This document shows, piece after piece, positions 1 through 10,496 of a stretch of 64,000 nt of DNA. The stretch covers positions 2,679,501 through 2,743,500 of the forward strand of contig CP024846.1 in NCBI GenBank assembly GCA_004564215.1, read 5' to 3'. The DNA is from Beijerinckiaceae bacterium (lineage in GTDB: Bacteria > Pseudomonadota > Alphaproteobacteria > Rhizobiales > Beijerinckiaceae). Position 1 is the first letter of the stretch. Each line of letters opens with the position of its first letter. The position numbers and the translations under genes are program-made. The notes under the pieces were generated by a model. The model searched no databases, was not told the DNA's origin, and was given only the letters and a program-made list of their open reading frames with translations.

Positions 1-126
1 TTCGTTTTGGGCCGAACCGACGCGGCGTTTTTGTTCGCTCTGATGGTGATCCTTTTGTGGATGAAGCACCGCGCCAATATTTCGCGCCTCATTGCGGGCA
101 CCGAATCGCGGATCGGGCGCGGTTGA
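1..126 (+). CDS. plsY: PlsY C-terminus (partial, glycerol-3-phosphate acyltransferase)
   Basis: This is the 3' end of a gene that begins outside the window. The first reading frame is open from base 1 and gives 41 residues: a hydrophobic stretch, then the tail MKHRANISRLIAGTE. That tail matches the cytoplasmic end of the membrane acyl-phosphate:glycerol-3-phosphate acyltransferase PlsY, which makes lysophosphatidic acid for phospholipid synthesis. The TGA stop (124-126) shares its last A with the ATG of dprA in a TGATG junction. plsY followed by dprA is a common alphaproteobacterial order. The identification rests on a short tail plus this context. Confidence 0.8.
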   Translation, partial: FVLGRTDAAFLFALMVILLWMKHRANISRLIAGTESRIGRG

Positions 127-1403
127 TGCCGCTACCCACGGGACAGCTTGTCGAACTGAACGATGCCGAGCGGTTCGACTGGCTGCGGCTCGTGCGGTCG
201 GAAAACATCGGCCCCCGTACATTTCAGCTTCTCCTCAGCCGCTACGGTAGCGCCGGAGCGGCTCTTTCGGCCTTGCCGGACCTGATCGCTAGGGGCCAAG
301 CGGGACGCCCAATTCGCATCGCGACCCTTGAAGACGTCGACCGGGAACTAGACGCGGTCCGGCGCCAGGGGGCGCGATTCTTCGGCCTCTGGGAGCCAGA
401 TTATCCCGCGCTCTTGCGGCAGATCGCTGGGGCGCCCCCGCTGATCGCGGCGCGCGGGAATTTTGCAAGCCTCCGGCGGTCCATGATTGCGGTGGTCGGT
501 TCGCGCAATGCTTCCGCGGCCGGACTTGCGTTTACGTCGCAGCTCGTGCGTGGGGTTGCCCGCGCCGGTCACGTCATTGTTTCCGGTCTGGCCCGAGGAA
601 TCGATGCGCGGGCGCATCAAGCCGCAATGGAAACCGGAACCATCGCCGTTCTTGCCGGAGGGCTGGGCAATATTTATCCGGCCGAACATGAAGCCTTGCT
701 TGAACGGCTCCTCGAAGAGGGCGCGGCGGTCAGCGAAATGCCGTTTGGCTGGGAGGCGCGAGGGCGCGATTTTCCCCGCCGCAATCGCATTGTGGCGGGC
801 CTATGCCGGGCGACCATCGTCGTCGAGGCGGCCCGCCGCTCCGGCTCCTTGATTACCGCAAGATTTGCGGCCGAACAGGGCCGCGAAATCTTTGCTGTTC
901 CCGGCTCGCCGCTTGACCCCAGAGCCGAGGGGGCCAATGACCTTTTGCGTGACGGTGCGACATTCTGCACCAAGGCGGAGGACGTGATCGAGGCCCTAGC
1001 CGAGCAAGACCTGGCGCGCGAGCAGGCTTCGTTTGGCTTTTCCGAGCCCGACGTGGGCGCCGAGCCGCAGGAACCATTGTGGGACGAACTCGATCTTGCG
1101 GAAGTGGCGGGGGCGCCCTCGGCAACGGCACGGATCGAGCCGAACATGGGCGCGACAGCTTGTGTCGATCCCCAGTCGACGGGAGAGAACCCCTCTTTAA
1201 GGAGACCGGCCGTGGTCCCGCACGACGATTTGGTGGCGCGGGTCTTCGAGCTTTTGGGACCGGTGCCGATCTCGGTTGACGAAATCGTAAGAATGTCAGA
1301 GGCCTCCGCGAAAGAGGTACGGACCATACTGCTGGGATTGAAACTCGCCGGAACCATCGAATGGCACGGTGGCGATCTGGTTTCTTTCCTGCCTGAAACC
1401 TGA
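126..1403 (+). CDS. dprA: DNA processing protein DprA
   Basis: DprA binds single-stranded DNA and loads RecA on incoming DNA during natural transformation. It is widespread even in bacteria not known to be competent. The 425-residue product has an N-terminal helix-hairpin-helix/SAM-like region (RSENIGPRTFQLLLSRYG), then the Rossmann-like core with GSRNAS, SGLARGIDARAH, FPRRNRIVAGL and GSLITARFA, and a C-terminal winged helix (about 365-425, ending EWHGGDLVSF). A GTG at 57 would lengthen it by 23 residues. I prefer the ATG at 126 because it is coupled to the plsY stop by a 1-base TGATG overlap. The linker at about 300-360 is low-complexity, as is usual in the family. Confidence 0.95.
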   Translation: MPLPTGQLVELNDAERFDWLRLVRSENIGPRTFQLLLSRYGSAGAALSALPDLIARGQAGRPIRIATLEDVDRELDAVRRQGARFFGLWEPDYPALLRQIAGAPPLIAARGNFASLRRSMIAVVGSRNASAAGLAFTSQLVRGVARAGHVIVSGLARGIDARAHQAAMETGTIAVLAGGLGNIYPAEHEALLERLLEEGAAVSEMPFGWEARGRDFPRRNRIVAGLCRATIVVEAARRSGSLITARFAAEQGREIFAVPGSPLDPRAEGANDLLRDGATFCTKAEDVIEALAEQDLAREQASFGFSEPDVGAEPQEPLWDELDLAEVAGAPSATARIEPNMGATACVDPQSTGENPSLRRPAVVPHDDLVARVFELLGPVPISVDEIVRMSEASAKEVRTILLGLKLAGTIEWHGGDLVSFLPET

Positions 1404-1420
1404 GCCTAAACGCAGGTTTT
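1396..1420 (+). terminator. Possible terminator at the end of dprA
   Basis: AAACCTG (1396-1402) pairs perfectly with CAGGTTT (1413-1419) across a 10-base loop, followed by a short T run. The hairpin overlaps the dprA stop codon. It would separate plsY-dprA from the nuo operon. The stem is only 7 bp, so confidence is moderate. Confidence 0.45.
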
Positions 1421-1571
1421 CGGGTGCGGCAGCCGCATACGCGCTTCAGCTAAATTGAAACACCATCTTGCGCGGGCGGTTGCGCTGCGGTACGGATCGC
1501 CCCAGCCGAGGCAGGGGAGCTTGCTCCTTGCCGCGCGATTCCGATCTCGCTCATTGAGACCGAGCCCATTC

Positions 1572-1937
1572 ATGCCGAACCTTCTCGATCAATATTTGCC
1601 GCTTGCGGTCTTTATGGCGGTTGCCGCCGTGATTTCCGGCGCTTTGCTGGTTGCGCCCTTCCTCGTCGCCTTCAAGGCGCCCGATGCGGAAAAACTGTCC
1701 GCCTATGAGTGCGGTTTCAACGCCTTCGACGATGCGCGCATGCAATTCGATGTAAGATTCTATCTTGTGTCCCTGCTGTTCATCATTTTCGATCTGGAGG
1801 TCGCGTTTTTGTTTCCCTGGGCGGTGGCCTTCCGCGATGTCGGGGCGTTCGGCTTCTGGTCCATGATGATTTTCCTTGGCGTTCTGACCGTAGGCTTCGT
1901 CTATGAATGGAGAAAGGGTGCGCTCGAATGGGATTAG
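1572..1937 (+). CDS. nuoA: NADH-quinone oxidoreductase subunit A
   Basis: Membrane subunit of complex I near the quinone-entry region. The 121 residues hold three transmembrane helices, and the conserved loop [24 protein letters not shown] lies between helices 1 and 2, with the Cys-Gly-Phe motif typical of NuoA/ND3. The frame is open upstream to 1455, but the ATG at 1572 ([10 protein letters not shown]) gives the normal family length and N-terminus. The gene overlaps nuoB by 10 bases. The 168-base gap after dprA probably carries the operon promoter. I see no convincing consensus there, only an imperfect hairpin at 1510-1532. Confidence 0.95.
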   Translation: MPNLLDQYLPLAVFMAVAAVISGALLVAPFLVAFKAPDAEKLSAYECGFNAFDDARMQFDVRFYLVSLLFIIFDLEVAFLFPWAVAFRDVGAFGFWSMMIFLGVLTVGFVYEWRKGALEWD

Positions 1938-2464
1938 ACCTGCGGCACCAAGACGTTGCGCTGGCGGCGAATGATCCGTATTTCCTCTCGATCAATGACC
2001 GTCTCGCCGACAAGGGCTTCCTCGTCACGACCGCGGACGAGCTGATCAACTGGGCGCGCACGGGCTCGCTCATGTGGATGACATTCGGCCTGGCCTGCTG
2101 CGCCGTCGAAATGATGCAGGCGGCGATGCCGCGCTATGATCTGGAGCGGTTCGGCTTCGCGCCGCGCGGTTCGCCGCGGCAGTCCGACGTCATGATCGTG
2201 GCCGGCACTCTGACCAACAAGATGGCGCCGGCTCTCCGCAAGGTCTATGACCAGATGCCGGAGCCGCGTTACGTGATCTCGATGGGCTCCTGCGCCAATG
2301 GCGGTGGCTATTACCACTATTCCTATTCAGTCGTGCGCGGCTGCGACCGAATTGTGCCCGTGGATATTTACGTCCCAGGCTGCCCACCCTCGGCCGAAGC
2401 ACTTCTCTACGGTGTGTTGCTTCTGCAAAAGAAAATCCGCCGGACCGGCACGATCGAACGCTAA
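1928..2464 (+). CDS. nuoB: NADH-quinone oxidoreductase subunit B
   Basis: Complex I subunit carrying the terminal iron-sulfur cluster N2, which hands electrons to quinone. The 178-residue product contains the tandem cysteines Cys57-Cys58 ([10 protein letters not shown]), Cys122 (GSCANGGG) and Cys152 ([11 protein letters not shown]), the four N2 ligands of the family. The start is the ATG at 1928 (MGLDLRHQD), inside the end of nuoA, rather than an in-frame ATG at 1907. The 10-base overlap suggests translational coupling. Confidence 0.97.
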   Translation: MGLDLRHQDVALAANDPYFLSINDRLADKGFLVTTADELINWARTGSLMWMTFGLACCAVEMMQAAMPRYDLERFGFAPRGSPRQSDVMIVAGTLTNKMAPALRKVYDQMPEPRYVISMGSCANGGGYYHYSYSVVRGCDRIVPVDIYVPGCPPSAEALLYGVLLLQKKIRRTGTIER

Positions 2465-2560
2465 AACATTTCAAGCCAACTGGATGCCGGGTCGCATGGG
2501 AAGAATGCGATCCTTGCAAATTCTTTGGGGCATTTTCCACCCGCATTGGATGAAGTCGAG

Positions 2561-3175
2561 ATGCACGGCGACCTGCAACAACTGGGCGAGGGAATAGCGG
2601 CGGCTTTGCCGGGCGCGATCAGTGCTGTTTCCACGGCCTATGGAGAGCTGACCTTGACGGTGGAAGCGGATCGTTTGATTGAAACCGTGACCTTTCTTCG
2701 CGACGACCCGAGCTGTCTGTTCTTATCCTTTATCGATCTCACCGCGGTCGACTATCCGGTCCGCGAAAAGCGCTTCGACGTCGTGACCCATCTTCTCTCG
2801 CCCAAACATAATCGGCGGATCCGGATCAAGGTCGCAACTGATGAAGCAACGCCCGTCGCTTCGCTGTCGAGCCTTTATCCAGCGGCCAATTGGTTCGAGC
2901 GGGAGGCTTACGATCTCTTCGGTATTTTGTTCTCCGGCCATCCCGATTTGCGCCGCTTATTGACCGATTATGGTTTTGACGGACATCCCTTGCGCAAGGA
3001 TTTCCCGATGACCGGTTATGTCGAGGTGCGCTATGACGACCAGCAGAAACGCGTTGTCTATGAACCGGTTATGCTGACCCAGGAATTCCGCAGATTCGAT
3101 TTCCTGTCTCCGTGGGAAGGCGGGATCGACTATGTTCTGCCCGGCGACGAGAAAGCTAAGAACAACCCGCAATGA
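2561..3175 (+). CDS. nuoC: NADH-quinone oxidoreductase subunit C
   Basis: The 30-kDa hydrophilic subunit of the peripheral arm of complex I, which packs against NuoD. It shows the family signature [10 protein letters not shown], then [14 protein letters not shown] and GHPLRKDFP, and ends [13 protein letters not shown]. The start is uncertain. ATG 2561 gives 204 residues. In-frame TTG codons at 2546 (reading MDEVEMHGD, close to the common alphaproteobacterial N-terminus) and 2525 are alternatives. A 96-base gap separates it from nuoB. Confidence 0.95.
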   Translation: MHGDLQQLGEGIAAALPGAISAVSTAYGELTLTVEADRLIETVTFLRDDPSCLFLSFIDLTAVDYPVREKRFDVVTHLLSPKHNRRIRIKVATDEATPVASLSSLYPAANWFEREAYDLFGILFSGHPDLRRLLTDYGFDGHPLRKDFPMTGYVEVRYDDQQKRVVYEPVMLTQEFRRFDFLSPWEGGIDYVLPGDEKAKNNPQ

Positions 3176-3200
3176 TCACCGCGCTTTGAAGATTGTATAA

Positions 3201-4391
3201 ATGAGCGACAATTCGGTCCGTAATTTTGCGATCAACTTTGGCCCGCAGCATCCCGCCGCGCATGGCGTTTTGCGGCTCGTCCTCGAACTCGACGGCGAGG
3301 TTGTCGAGCGCGTCGATCCGCATATCGGCCTCCTCCATCGCGGCACCGAAAAGCTGATGGAGGCGCGCACCTATCTTCAAAACATCCCCTATTTCGATCG
3401 GCTCGATTATGTCGCGCCGATGAATCAGGAACATGCCTTTTGTCTCGCCATCGAGAAATTGCTGGGGCTTGAAGTCCCGCGGCGCGGTCAGTTGCTGCGT
3501 GTGCTGTTTTGCGAAATTGGTCGGATTCTCTCGCATCTTCTCAACCTCACCACGCAGGCCCTGGATGTCGGCGCCTTGACGCCGCCCGTATGGGGCTTCG
3601 AGGAACGCGAGAAGCTCATGGTGTTTTATGAGCGCGCGTCCGGCGCCCGGCTGCATGCGAATTATTTCCGTCCAGGCGGTGTGCACACCGATATTCCCAG
3701 AAAGCTGATCGAAGACATCGACGCCTGGTGCGACCCCTTCTTGAAGGTTTGCGACGATCTTCAGGCTTTGTTCATCGACAACCGCATTTTCAAGCAGCGC
3801 AATGTCGACATCGGGGTGGTCAGCCTCGAGGATTGCTGGCGCTGGGGTTTTTCGGGCGTCATGGTGCGCGGTTCGGGTGCGCCCTGGGATTTGCGCAAGG
3901 CGCAGCCCTATGAATGCTATGAAGAGATGGAGTTCGACATTCCGGTCGGGCGGCACGGCGATAATTACGACCGCCAAGTCATCCGCATGGAGGAGATGCG
4001 TCAGTCCGTCCGGATCATGAAGCAATGCGTCGAGAAGCTGTTTGCGAAGGATGGCCAGGGCCCCGTCTCCGCAAAGGATGGCAAGGTCGTGCCGCCGTCC
4101 CGAGCGGAAATGAAGCGTTCGATGGAAGCGCTGATCCATCATTTCAAACTCTATACCGAAGGCTTCCATGTGCCGGCCGGCGAAGTCTATTGCGCGGTCG
4201 AGGCGCCGAAAGGTGAATTTGGCGTCTATCTCGTCTCGGACGGCACCGATAAACCCTATCGCTGCAAAATAAGGGCCCCAGGCTTCGCGCATCTTGCGGC
4301 GATGGACTTTCTCTGCCGCAAATCCATGCTCGCCGATGTCAGCGCGATCCTGGGTTCCATCGACATCGTGTTCGGCGAGGTGGACCGGTGA
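3201..4391 (+). CDS. nuoD: NADH-quinone oxidoreductase subunit D
   Basis: The 49-kDa subunit, related to the large subunit of NiFe hydrogenases. With NuoB it forms the quinone-binding pocket. The 396-residue protein starts [22 protein letters not shown], which includes the conserved GPQHPAAHG, and continues with [23 protein letters not shown] and ends [12 protein letters not shown]. The length is normal. A long open frame on the opposite strand over this gene is a codon-bias shadow. Confidence 0.98.
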   Translation: MSDNSVRNFAINFGPQHPAAHGVLRLVLELDGEVVERVDPHIGLLHRGTEKLMEARTYLQNIPYFDRLDYVAPMNQEHAFCLAIEKLLGLEVPRRGQLLRVLFCEIGRILSHLLNLTTQALDVGALTPPVWGFEEREKLMVFYERASGARLHANYFRPGGVHTDIPRKLIEDIDAWCDPFLKVCDDLQALFIDNRIFKQRNVDIGVVSLEDCWRWGFSGVMVRGSGAPWDLRKAQPYECYEEMEFDIPVGRHGDNYDRQVIRMEEMRQSVRIMKQCVEKLFAKDGQGPVSAKDGKVVPPSRAEMKRSMEALIHHFKLYTEGFHVPAGEVYCAVEAPKGEFGVYLVSDGTDKPYRCKIRAPGFAHLAAMDFLCRKSMLADVSAILGSIDIVFGEVDR

Positions 4392-4475
4392 GGCCGCCGT
4401 TCATCGCGGGTGCGATCCAGATGCATTTGTCGAAAAGGGCCGCTCCCGCGGCCATGACCCACAAGAGCTGAAACC

Positions 4476-5420
4476 ATGTCCGTTCGCCGCCTTGCCGAGG
4501 TACAGCCGCCAAGCTTCGCATTCACGCCCGAAAACGAGGCTTGGTGCGAAGAGATCGCGAAGAAATATCCTGAGGGCCGTCAGGCTTCCGCAGTGATTTC
4601 TCTGTTGTGGCGGGCGCAAAAGCAGAATGATTATTGGCTGCCGAAACCTGCCATCGAGGACGTCGCGCAGCGGCTCGACATGCCCTATATTCGGGTGCTC
4701 GAAATTGCCACTTTCTATAGCATGTTCAACCTCTCCCCGGTGGGCAGGTTCTACATCCAGATGTGCGGCACGACTCCCTGCCTGCTCGCTGGCTCCGACT
4801 CCATCAAAGCCTTCTTGCACGAGCGAATCGGCGAGCCGGGCGAAGTGACCCCGGATGGCGATTTCTCCTGGACCGAAGTCGAGTGTCTCGGCGCCTGCTG
4901 CAATGCTCCCATGGTTCAGATCAATGACGATTATTACGAGGATCTGACGCCGGAGAATTTTGAAGAACTGCTTGACGATCTTGCTGCCGGCCGTCCGGTC
5001 AAGGTCGGCTCGCAGACCGGCCGCGTCACTTCGGAGCCGGCTGGCGGCCTCACCTCCCTGACGTCGTTCTATGGCAGCGATGGCCGCAGCGGTCCGCTGA
5101 CGTGCAAAAGCACCCCCACGCCGGGCGATCGGGCCGCGGCGCGCCTTGAATTTGCGGCACAGAACGTGCCAGCCGCGGAGCCCGCGGGCGAACGCCTCAA
5201 GCAGGAAGCCAAAATGGAGTGGGGCAAGCCGAAGGGCTCGATCGTCGAGACCGGTACGAAGCATACTTCGATTGCGATCTCGGACGAAGGAAAGCGATTG
5301 GAGGCCGAGATGCAGAATGTGGCGGTGAAAGCCGGCGGCGCGCATCAAGGCGGGGCTTCCGCTCCTCCCGGCATAGAGCCGTCCAGCTCGGATCGTCAGT
5401 CCGATCCGAAAAAATCGTGA
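4476..5420 (+). CDS. nuoE: NADH-quinone oxidoreductase subunit E with long C-terminal extension
   Basis: The 24-kDa subunit of the NADH dehydrogenase module, binding the [2Fe-2S] cluster N1a. Residues 1-175 form the thioredoxin-like domain with the cluster cysteines at 97, 102, 137 and 141 (CGTTPC and CLGACC). The product is 314 residues, against about 166 in E. coli. Residues 180-314 are an added tail rich in Gly, Ala, Ser, Pro and Lys with little predicted order. Similar tails occur in other Hyphomicrobiales NuoE proteins. There is an 84-base gap from nuoD and 8 bases before nuoF. Confidence 0.96.
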   Translation: MSVRRLAEVQPPSFAFTPENEAWCEEIAKKYPEGRQASAVISLLWRAQKQNDYWLPKPAIEDVAQRLDMPYIRVLEIATFYSMFNLSPVGRFYIQMCGTTPCLLAGSDSIKAFLHERIGEPGEVTPDGDFSWTEVECLGACCNAPMVQINDDYYEDLTPENFEELLDDLAAGRPVKVGSQTGRVTSEPAGGLTSLTSFYGSDGRSGPLTCKSTPTPGDRAAARLEFAAQNVPAAEPAGERLKQEAKMEWGKPKGSIVETGTKHTSIAISDEGKRLEAEMQNVAVKAGGAHQGGASAPPGIEPSSSDRQSDPKKS

Positions 5421-5428
5421 GGTCATAG

Positions 5429-6739
5429 ATGCTTGAGGACAAGGATCGCATCTTCACAAATCTCTACGGTTTCGGGGACTGGGGCCTGAAGGATGCCATC
5501 GCGCGCGGCGCTTGGGATAATACCAAGAAACTGATCGACAAAGGCAAGGATTGGATTATTGCCGAAATGAAGGCTTCGGGCCTCCGAGGCCGAGGCGGCG
5601 CCGGTTTTCCGACCGGCCTCAAATGGTCCTTCATGCCGAAGGCCGATCCGGCGCGGCCCTCCTATCTCGTCGTCAATGCCGATGAATCGGAGCCTGGGAC
5701 CTGCAAGGATCGCGAGATCATGCGCAATGATCCGCAGCTTCTGATCGAGGGCTGCTTCATCGCCTCCTTCGCGATGGAAGCGCATGCCTGCTACATCTAT
5801 ATTCGCGGCGAATATATTTTCGAGGCCGATCGGTTGGAGGCCGCCATCGAGCAGGCTTATGCGGCCAAGCTCGTCGGCAAGAACAACATTCACGGCTGGC
5901 CTTTCGACATTTACGTTCATCGCGGCGCGGGCGCTTATATTTGCGGCGAGGAAACCGCGCTCCTCGAATCGCTCGAGGGCAAGAAGGGCATGCCGCGGCT
6001 GAAGCCGCCGTTCCCGGCCAATATGGGACTCTATGGCTGCCCCACGACCGTCAACAATGTCGAATCGATTGCCGTCGCGCCGACCATTCTGCGTCGCGGA
6101 GCCGCCTGGTTCGCGGGCTTCGGGGCCAAGAACAATTCGGGCACCAAGCTATTCTGCATTTCCGGTCATGTGAATCATCCCTGCAATGTGGAAGAGGCGA
6201 TGTCGATCCCCTTCCGGGAATTGGTCGAACGCCATTGCGGCGGCGTCCGGGGCGGATTCGACAATCTGCTTGCGGTGATTCCCGGTGGCTCTTCGGTGCC
6301 TTGTGTTCCGGCCCATGAAATCATCGATGCGGCGATGGATTTCGATACGTTGCGCGATCTGAAGTCCGGCCTCGGTACGGCGGCCGTCATCGTGATGGAT
6401 AAGTCGACCGATATCATCCGGGCGATCGCGCGGCTCAGCTACTTCTACAAGCATGAGAGTTGCGGTCAATGCACGCCGTGCCGGGAAGGCACCGGCTGGC
6501 TTTGGCGCGTGGTCTCGCGCATGGCGGAAGGACGCGCCCAAAAGCGCGAGATCGACATGCTGCTCGAAGTCACCACCCAAATCGAGGGCCACACGATTTG
6601 CGCGCTCGGGGATGCGGCGGCCTGGCCCGTACAGGGCCTGATCCGGCATTTCCGCCCCGAAATCGAAAGGCGTATCGACCAATATGCCGCCAATCCTCAT
6701 TCGGAGCCGGTCAAAGACTTCGGCGTCGCGGCGGAGTAG
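5429..6739 (+). CDS. nuoF: NADH-quinone oxidoreductase subunit F
   Basis: The 51-kDa subunit, which binds NADH, FMN and the [4Fe-4S] cluster N3 and is the electron entry point of complex I. The nucleotide-binding Gly-rich segment [16 protein letters not shown], the FMN-associated [14 protein letters not shown] and the cluster motif [15 protein letters not shown], with a fourth Cys in [12 protein letters not shown], are all present. At 436 residues it has the usual length. It starts 8 bases after nuoE. Confidence 0.98.
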   Translation: MLEDKDRIFTNLYGFGDWGLKDAIARGAWDNTKKLIDKGKDWIIAEMKASGLRGRGGAGFPTGLKWSFMPKADPARPSYLVVNADESEPGTCKDREIMRNDPQLLIEGCFIASFAMEAHACYIYIRGEYIFEADRLEAAIEQAYAAKLVGKNNIHGWPFDIYVHRGAGAYICGEETALLESLEGKKGMPRLKPPFPANMGLYGCPTTVNNVESIAVAPTILRRGAAWFAGFGAKNNSGTKLFCISGHVNHPCNVEEAMSIPFRELVERHCGGVRGGFDNLLAVIPGGSSVPCVPAHEIIDAAMDFDTLRDLKSGLGTAAVIVMDKSTDIIRAIARLSYFYKHESCGQCTPCREGTGWLWRVVSRMAEGRAQKREIDMLLEVTTQIEGHTICALGDAAAWPVQGLIRHFRPEIERRIDQYAANPHSEPVKDFGVAAE

Positions 6740-6748
6740 GGAAGAGGC

Positions 6749-8836
6749 ATGGCCAAACTCATCGTTGACAGCACCGAAGTCGATGTCCCGCCGGAATTTA
6801 CTCTGTTGCAGGCCTGTGAAGAGGCCGGCGCGGAGATTCCACGTTTTTGCTTCCACGAGCGCCTGTCGATTGCCGGCAATTGCCGGATGTGCCTTGTCGA
6901 GGTCAAGGGTGGCCCCCCCAAGCCGTCGGCGTCCTGCGCCGTCGCGGTCAAGGACTTGCGCCCCGGCCCGAATGGCGAGCCGCCGGTCGTTCTCACCAAT
7001 TCGCCGATGGTGAAAAAGGCGCGCGAAGGAGTGATGGAATTCCTGCTGATCAATCATCCGCTCGATTGTCCGATTTGCGACCAGGGCGGCGAATGCGATC
7101 TGCAAGACCAGGCCATGGCCTTCGGCGTCGATTCCTCGCGCTATGCCGAAAACAAGCGCGCGGTCGAAGACAAATACATCGGGCCGCTTGTGCGGACCTC
7201 GATGAACCGCTGCATCCATTGCACACGCTGCGTTCGCTTTACCGCTGAAGTCGCCGGAACCGCCGACATGGGTGCGACCGGGCGCGGCGAAGATATGGAG
7301 ATCACGACCTATCTCGAGACGGCGATGCGCTCGGAGCTGCAAGGCAATGTTGCGGATCTGTGTCCGGTCGGCGCGCTATTGCCAAAGCCCTATTCCTTCA
7401 AGGCGCGGTCATGGGAATTGGTCAAGACGCCGTCGGTCGACGTCATGGATGCTCTGGGCTCGGCGATCCGCATCGATACCCGCGGTCGGGAAGTCATGCG
7501 CATCCTCCCCCGCATCAACGAGGCGGTGAACGAGGAATGGATTTCCGACAAGTCGCGCCAGATCGTGGATGGTCTGAAGACCAAGCGTCTCGATCGTCCC
7601 TATGTGCGCGAGAACGGTAAATTGCGGGAAGCCACGTGGCAGGAGGCTTTCGCGGCCATCGCCGCCAAGGTCAAAGCAGCGGCGCCCGAGCGGATCGGGG
7701 CCATCGCTGGCGATCTTTGCGCGGTTGAGGAAATGTTCGCGCTGCAATCCCTCCTGAACCTGCTCGGCGCAAGATCGCTCGATTGCCGCCAGGACGGAAC
7801 AAAGCTCGATCCGCGTTTCGGGCGCGCGAGCTATCTGTTCAACCCATCCGTCGCGGGCATCGATCATGCCGATGGATTGTTGATCGTCGGTTCCAACCCA
7901 CGCAAGGAATCACCCGTGCTGAACGCTCGCATTCGCAAGCGCTGGCGCAAGGGCGGCTTCTTTGTCAGCGTGATCGGCGAAAAGGCCGATCTCACCTACG
8001 ACTATAAATATCTGGGGGCTGGCCCCGAGACGCTCGCCGGTCTGGTCGAGCAGCCCTTCGCGAAAATGGAAAGGCCGATGATCTTAGTCGGTCAAGGTGC
8101 GTTGGCGCGGGAGGATGGGCTCGCCATTCTTGCGCTCGCGGCCAAGGTTGGCATGGCGATGGGCGCGCTCAAGCCAGATTTGATGAGTGCCCTCAAGCCG
8201 AGCTGGAATGGGTTTTCGGTCCTGCACACCGCGGCGGCGCGGGTGGGGGGCCTTGATCTCGGATTCGTGCCGGGTCTTGGCGGTCTCGATGCCGCGGCGA
8301 TGGCGAAAAGCGGAGCGCTCGATGTGCTCTTTGTTCTGGGTGCCGATGAGATCGCGGTGGAACCGGGCGCCTTCGTTATCTATCAAGGCACGCATGGCGA
8401 TAGGGGCGCGGCGCGCGCCGACGTTATTTTGCCGGGGGCTTCCTACACCGAGAAATCCGGCACCTATGTCAATACGGAAGGTCGGGTGCAGCTGGCCGAT
8501 CGTGCCAATTTTCCGCCCGGGGACGCGCGCGAGGATTGGGCGATTCTCCGCGCGCTTTCGGAAGTGCTCGGGCACAAATTGCCTTTCGATTCGCTCAAAG
8601 CCCTGCGCGCGCGGCTTTGCGAAAAACATTCGCATTTCTCGCAGCTGAATGAAATTCCAGCGAGCAGCAGTTTTGACGTCGCAAAGCTTTTCGCCAGTTC
8701 GGACACGCATGGGCAGGCGCCCTTTGTCTCGCCCATCTCAGATTTTTATTTGACCAATCCGATCGCGCGCGCCTCGGCGGTGATGGCGGAATGTTCCGCC
8801 GTCGCGAGCGGCTTCGCGCGTCAGGCAGCGGAGTAG
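6749..8836 (+). CDS. nuoG: NADH-quinone oxidoreductase subunit G
   Basis: The 75-kDa iron-sulfur subunit. The N-terminal ferredoxin-like domain (about 1-80) has CFHERLSIAGNCRMCLVEV for the [2Fe-2S] cluster. A His/Cys segment (HPLDCPICDQGGECDLQD) and the pair RCIHCTRCVRF with LCPVGAL supply the [4Fe-4S] clusters. The C-terminal two-thirds is the molybdopterin-oxidoreductase-like domain, which in this family has lost the cofactor. It is 695 residues long. Its TAG stop lies directly against the ATG of nuoH. Confidence 0.97.
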   Translation: MAKLIVDSTEVDVPPEFTLLQACEEAGAEIPRFCFHERLSIAGNCRMCLVEVKGGPPKPSASCAVAVKDLRPGPNGEPPVVLTNSPMVKKAREGVMEFLLINHPLDCPICDQGGECDLQDQAMAFGVDSSRYAENKRAVEDKYIGPLVRTSMNRCIHCTRCVRFTAEVAGTADMGATGRGEDMEITTYLETAMRSELQGNVADLCPVGALLPKPYSFKARSWELVKTPSVDVMDALGSAIRIDTRGREVMRILPRINEAVNEEWISDKSRQIVDGLKTKRLDRPYVRENGKLREATWQEAFAAIAAKVKAAAPERIGAIAGDLCAVEEMFALQSLLNLLGARSLDCRQDGTKLDPRFGRASYLFNPSVAGIDHADGLLIVGSNPRKESPVLNARIRKRWRKGGFFVSVIGEKADLTYDYKYLGAGPETLAGLVEQPFAKMERPMILVGQGALAREDGLAILALAAKVGMAMGALKPDLMSALKPSWNGFSVLHTAAARVGGLDLGFVPGLGGLDAAAMAKSGALDVLFVLGADEIAVEPGAFVIYQGTHGDRGAARADVILPGASYTEKSGTYVNTEGRVQLADRANFPPGDAREDWAILRALSEVLGHKLPFDSLKALRARLCEKHSHFSQLNEIPASSSFDVAKLFASSDTHGQAPFVSPISDFYLTNPIARASAVMAECSAVASGFARQAAE

Positions 8837-9871
8837 ATGGCGATGACTTTTTTGGCCGGGCTGGCCCCTTTGCTGCTGACGCTCATCAAGAGCGTCGCGC
8901 TGCTGGTCATTCTTTTGATCTTTATCGCCTATGTGCTTTACGCCGATCGCAAGATCTGGGCGGCGGTGCAGTTGCGGCGCGGGCCGAATGTGGTCGGCCC
9001 ATGGGGCCTCTTCCAAAGCTTCGCCGATATGTTGAAGTTCGTCTTCAAGGAACCGGTCATTCCCGACGGGGCGAACAAAGGCGTCTTTCTGCTCGCCCCC
9101 TTCGTCATGGGAATGCTGTCCCTCGCCGCCTGGGCGGTGATCCCGATCAGCGACGGTTGGGCGATCGCCGACATTAACGTCGGCGTGTTGTATATTTTCG
9201 CCATATCGTCGCTCAGCGTCTACGGAATCATCATGGGCGGCTGGGCGTCCAACTCCAAATATCCGTTTCTGTCCGCGTTGCGCTCGGCGGCGCAGATGAT
9301 TTCCTACGAGGTCTCGATCGGATTTGTCATCATCACGGTGCTGTTGTGCGCCGGCTCGCTCAATCTCGGCGAAATCGTTCTCGCGCAGGACACCCGGTTT
9401 GGGCTGTTAGGCTGGTACTGGCTGCCGCTGTTTCCGATGTTTGTCATCTTCTTCATTTCGGCCCTCGCCGAAACCAACCGGCCGCCTTTCGATCTCGTCG
9501 AAGCTGAATCCGAGCTCGTCGCCGGCTTCATGGTCGAATATTCCTCGACGCCATACATGCTTTTCATGCTGTCGGAATATGTGGCCATCCTGACGATGTG
9601 CGCGTTGACGACCATTCTGTTTCTCGGCGGCTGGCTGTCACCGATCCCCTTTTCGCCCTTTACCGAAGTTCCAGGCGCGGTCTGGTTTATTTTGAAGGTT
9701 TGCGCGGTCTTCTTCATGATCGCCATGGTGAAGGCTTTTGTCCCGCGCTACCGCTATGATCAGCTGATGCGGCTTGGCTGGAAAGTGTTTCTGCCAATTT
9801 CGCTTTTTATGGTCATCCTCGTAGCCGGAGTTCTCGAATTCACCGGCTGGGGCGCGGGCATGGCGCATTGA
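8837..9871 (+). CDS. nuoH: NADH-quinone oxidoreductase subunit H
   Basis: Membrane subunit (ND1) that forms the heel of complex I and part of the quinone tunnel. The 344 residues contain about eight transmembrane helices, with the conserved [41 protein letters not shown] and the acidic loop typical of ND1. It begins at the base after the nuoG stop (TAGATG), so translation is likely coupled. Confidence 0.97.
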   Translation: MAMTFLAGLAPLLLTLIKSVALLVILLIFIAYVLYADRKIWAAVQLRRGPNVVGPWGLFQSFADMLKFVFKEPVIPDGANKGVFLLAPFVMGMLSLAAWAVIPISDGWAIADINVGVLYIFAISSLSVYGIIMGGWASNSKYPFLSALRSAAQMISYEVSIGFVIITVLLCAGSLNLGEIVLAQDTRFGLLGWYWLPLFPMFVIFFISALAETNRPPFDLVEAESELVAGFMVEYSSTPYMLFMLSEYVAILTMCALTTILFLGGWLSPIPFSPFTEVPGAVWFILKVCAVFFMIAMVKAFVPRYRYDQLMRLGWKVFLPISLFMVILVAGVLEFTGWGAGMAH

Positions 9872-9931
9872 TGCTGGGCTGCATGACAATCAAACCTGAA
9901 AAAATGCGATGAGAGACTTGAGGCAGGACCC

Positions 9932-10420
9932 ATGAAACTCGACCAGGCTGCCAAGGCGGTTTTCCTGACGGAATTCGTCGGCGCGTTCGTGCTTTCGATG
10001 CGCTATTTCTTCAAGCCGAAGCCGACGCTCAACTATCCGCATGAGAAGAACCCGCAATCGCCGCGCTATCGGGGCGAGCATGCCTTGCGGCGTTACCCGA
10101 ACGGCGAGGAGCGCTGTATCGCCTGCAAGCTCTGCGAGGCGATCTGCCCGGCCCAGGCGATCACCATCGAAGCCGGTCCGCGCCGCAACGACGGCACGCG
10201 GCGCACCACCCGCTACGACATCGACATGGTCAAATGCATCTATTGCGGCTTCTGCCAGGAGGCTTGCCCGGTCGATGCGATCGTCGAAGGGCCAAACGCC
10301 GAATTCGCTGTCGAGACGCGCGAGGAACTTTACTACGACAAGAACCGTCTCCTGGAAAACGGAGCGCGATGGGAACGCGAGATCGCCCGCAATCTTGCGC
10401 TCGATGCGCCCTATCGATGA
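9932..10420 (+). CDS. nuoI: NADH-quinone oxidoreductase subunit I
   Basis: The 23-kDa subunit, which carries clusters N6a and N6b linking NuoG to NuoB. Two ferredoxin motifs are plain: Cys62, 65, 68 and 72 ([12 protein letters not shown]) and Cys102, 105, 108 and 112 ([12 protein letters not shown]). It is 162 residues long. A ribosome-binding site (GAGGCAGG) lies just before the ATG. Confidence 0.98.
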   Translation: MKLDQAAKAVFLTEFVGAFVLSMRYFFKPKPTLNYPHEKNPQSPRYRGEHALRRYPNGEERCIACKLCEAICPAQAITIEAGPRRNDGTRRTTRYDIDMVKCIYCGFCQEACPVDAIVEGPNAEFAVETREELYYDKNRLLENGARWEREIARNLALDAPYR

Positions 10421-10496
10421 GGCTGAAATTGTCACGCCAAGCGAGGGGCAAGTCCGGCAGGGGTCACAAGAGAGCCGGTACGAACGAGGTCAATCC

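Noticed and set aside
3156..4292. Long open frame antisense to nuoD
   Set aside because: It mirrors the third-codon GC bias of nuoD, has no ribosome-binding site or family residues, and nuoD is unmistakable.
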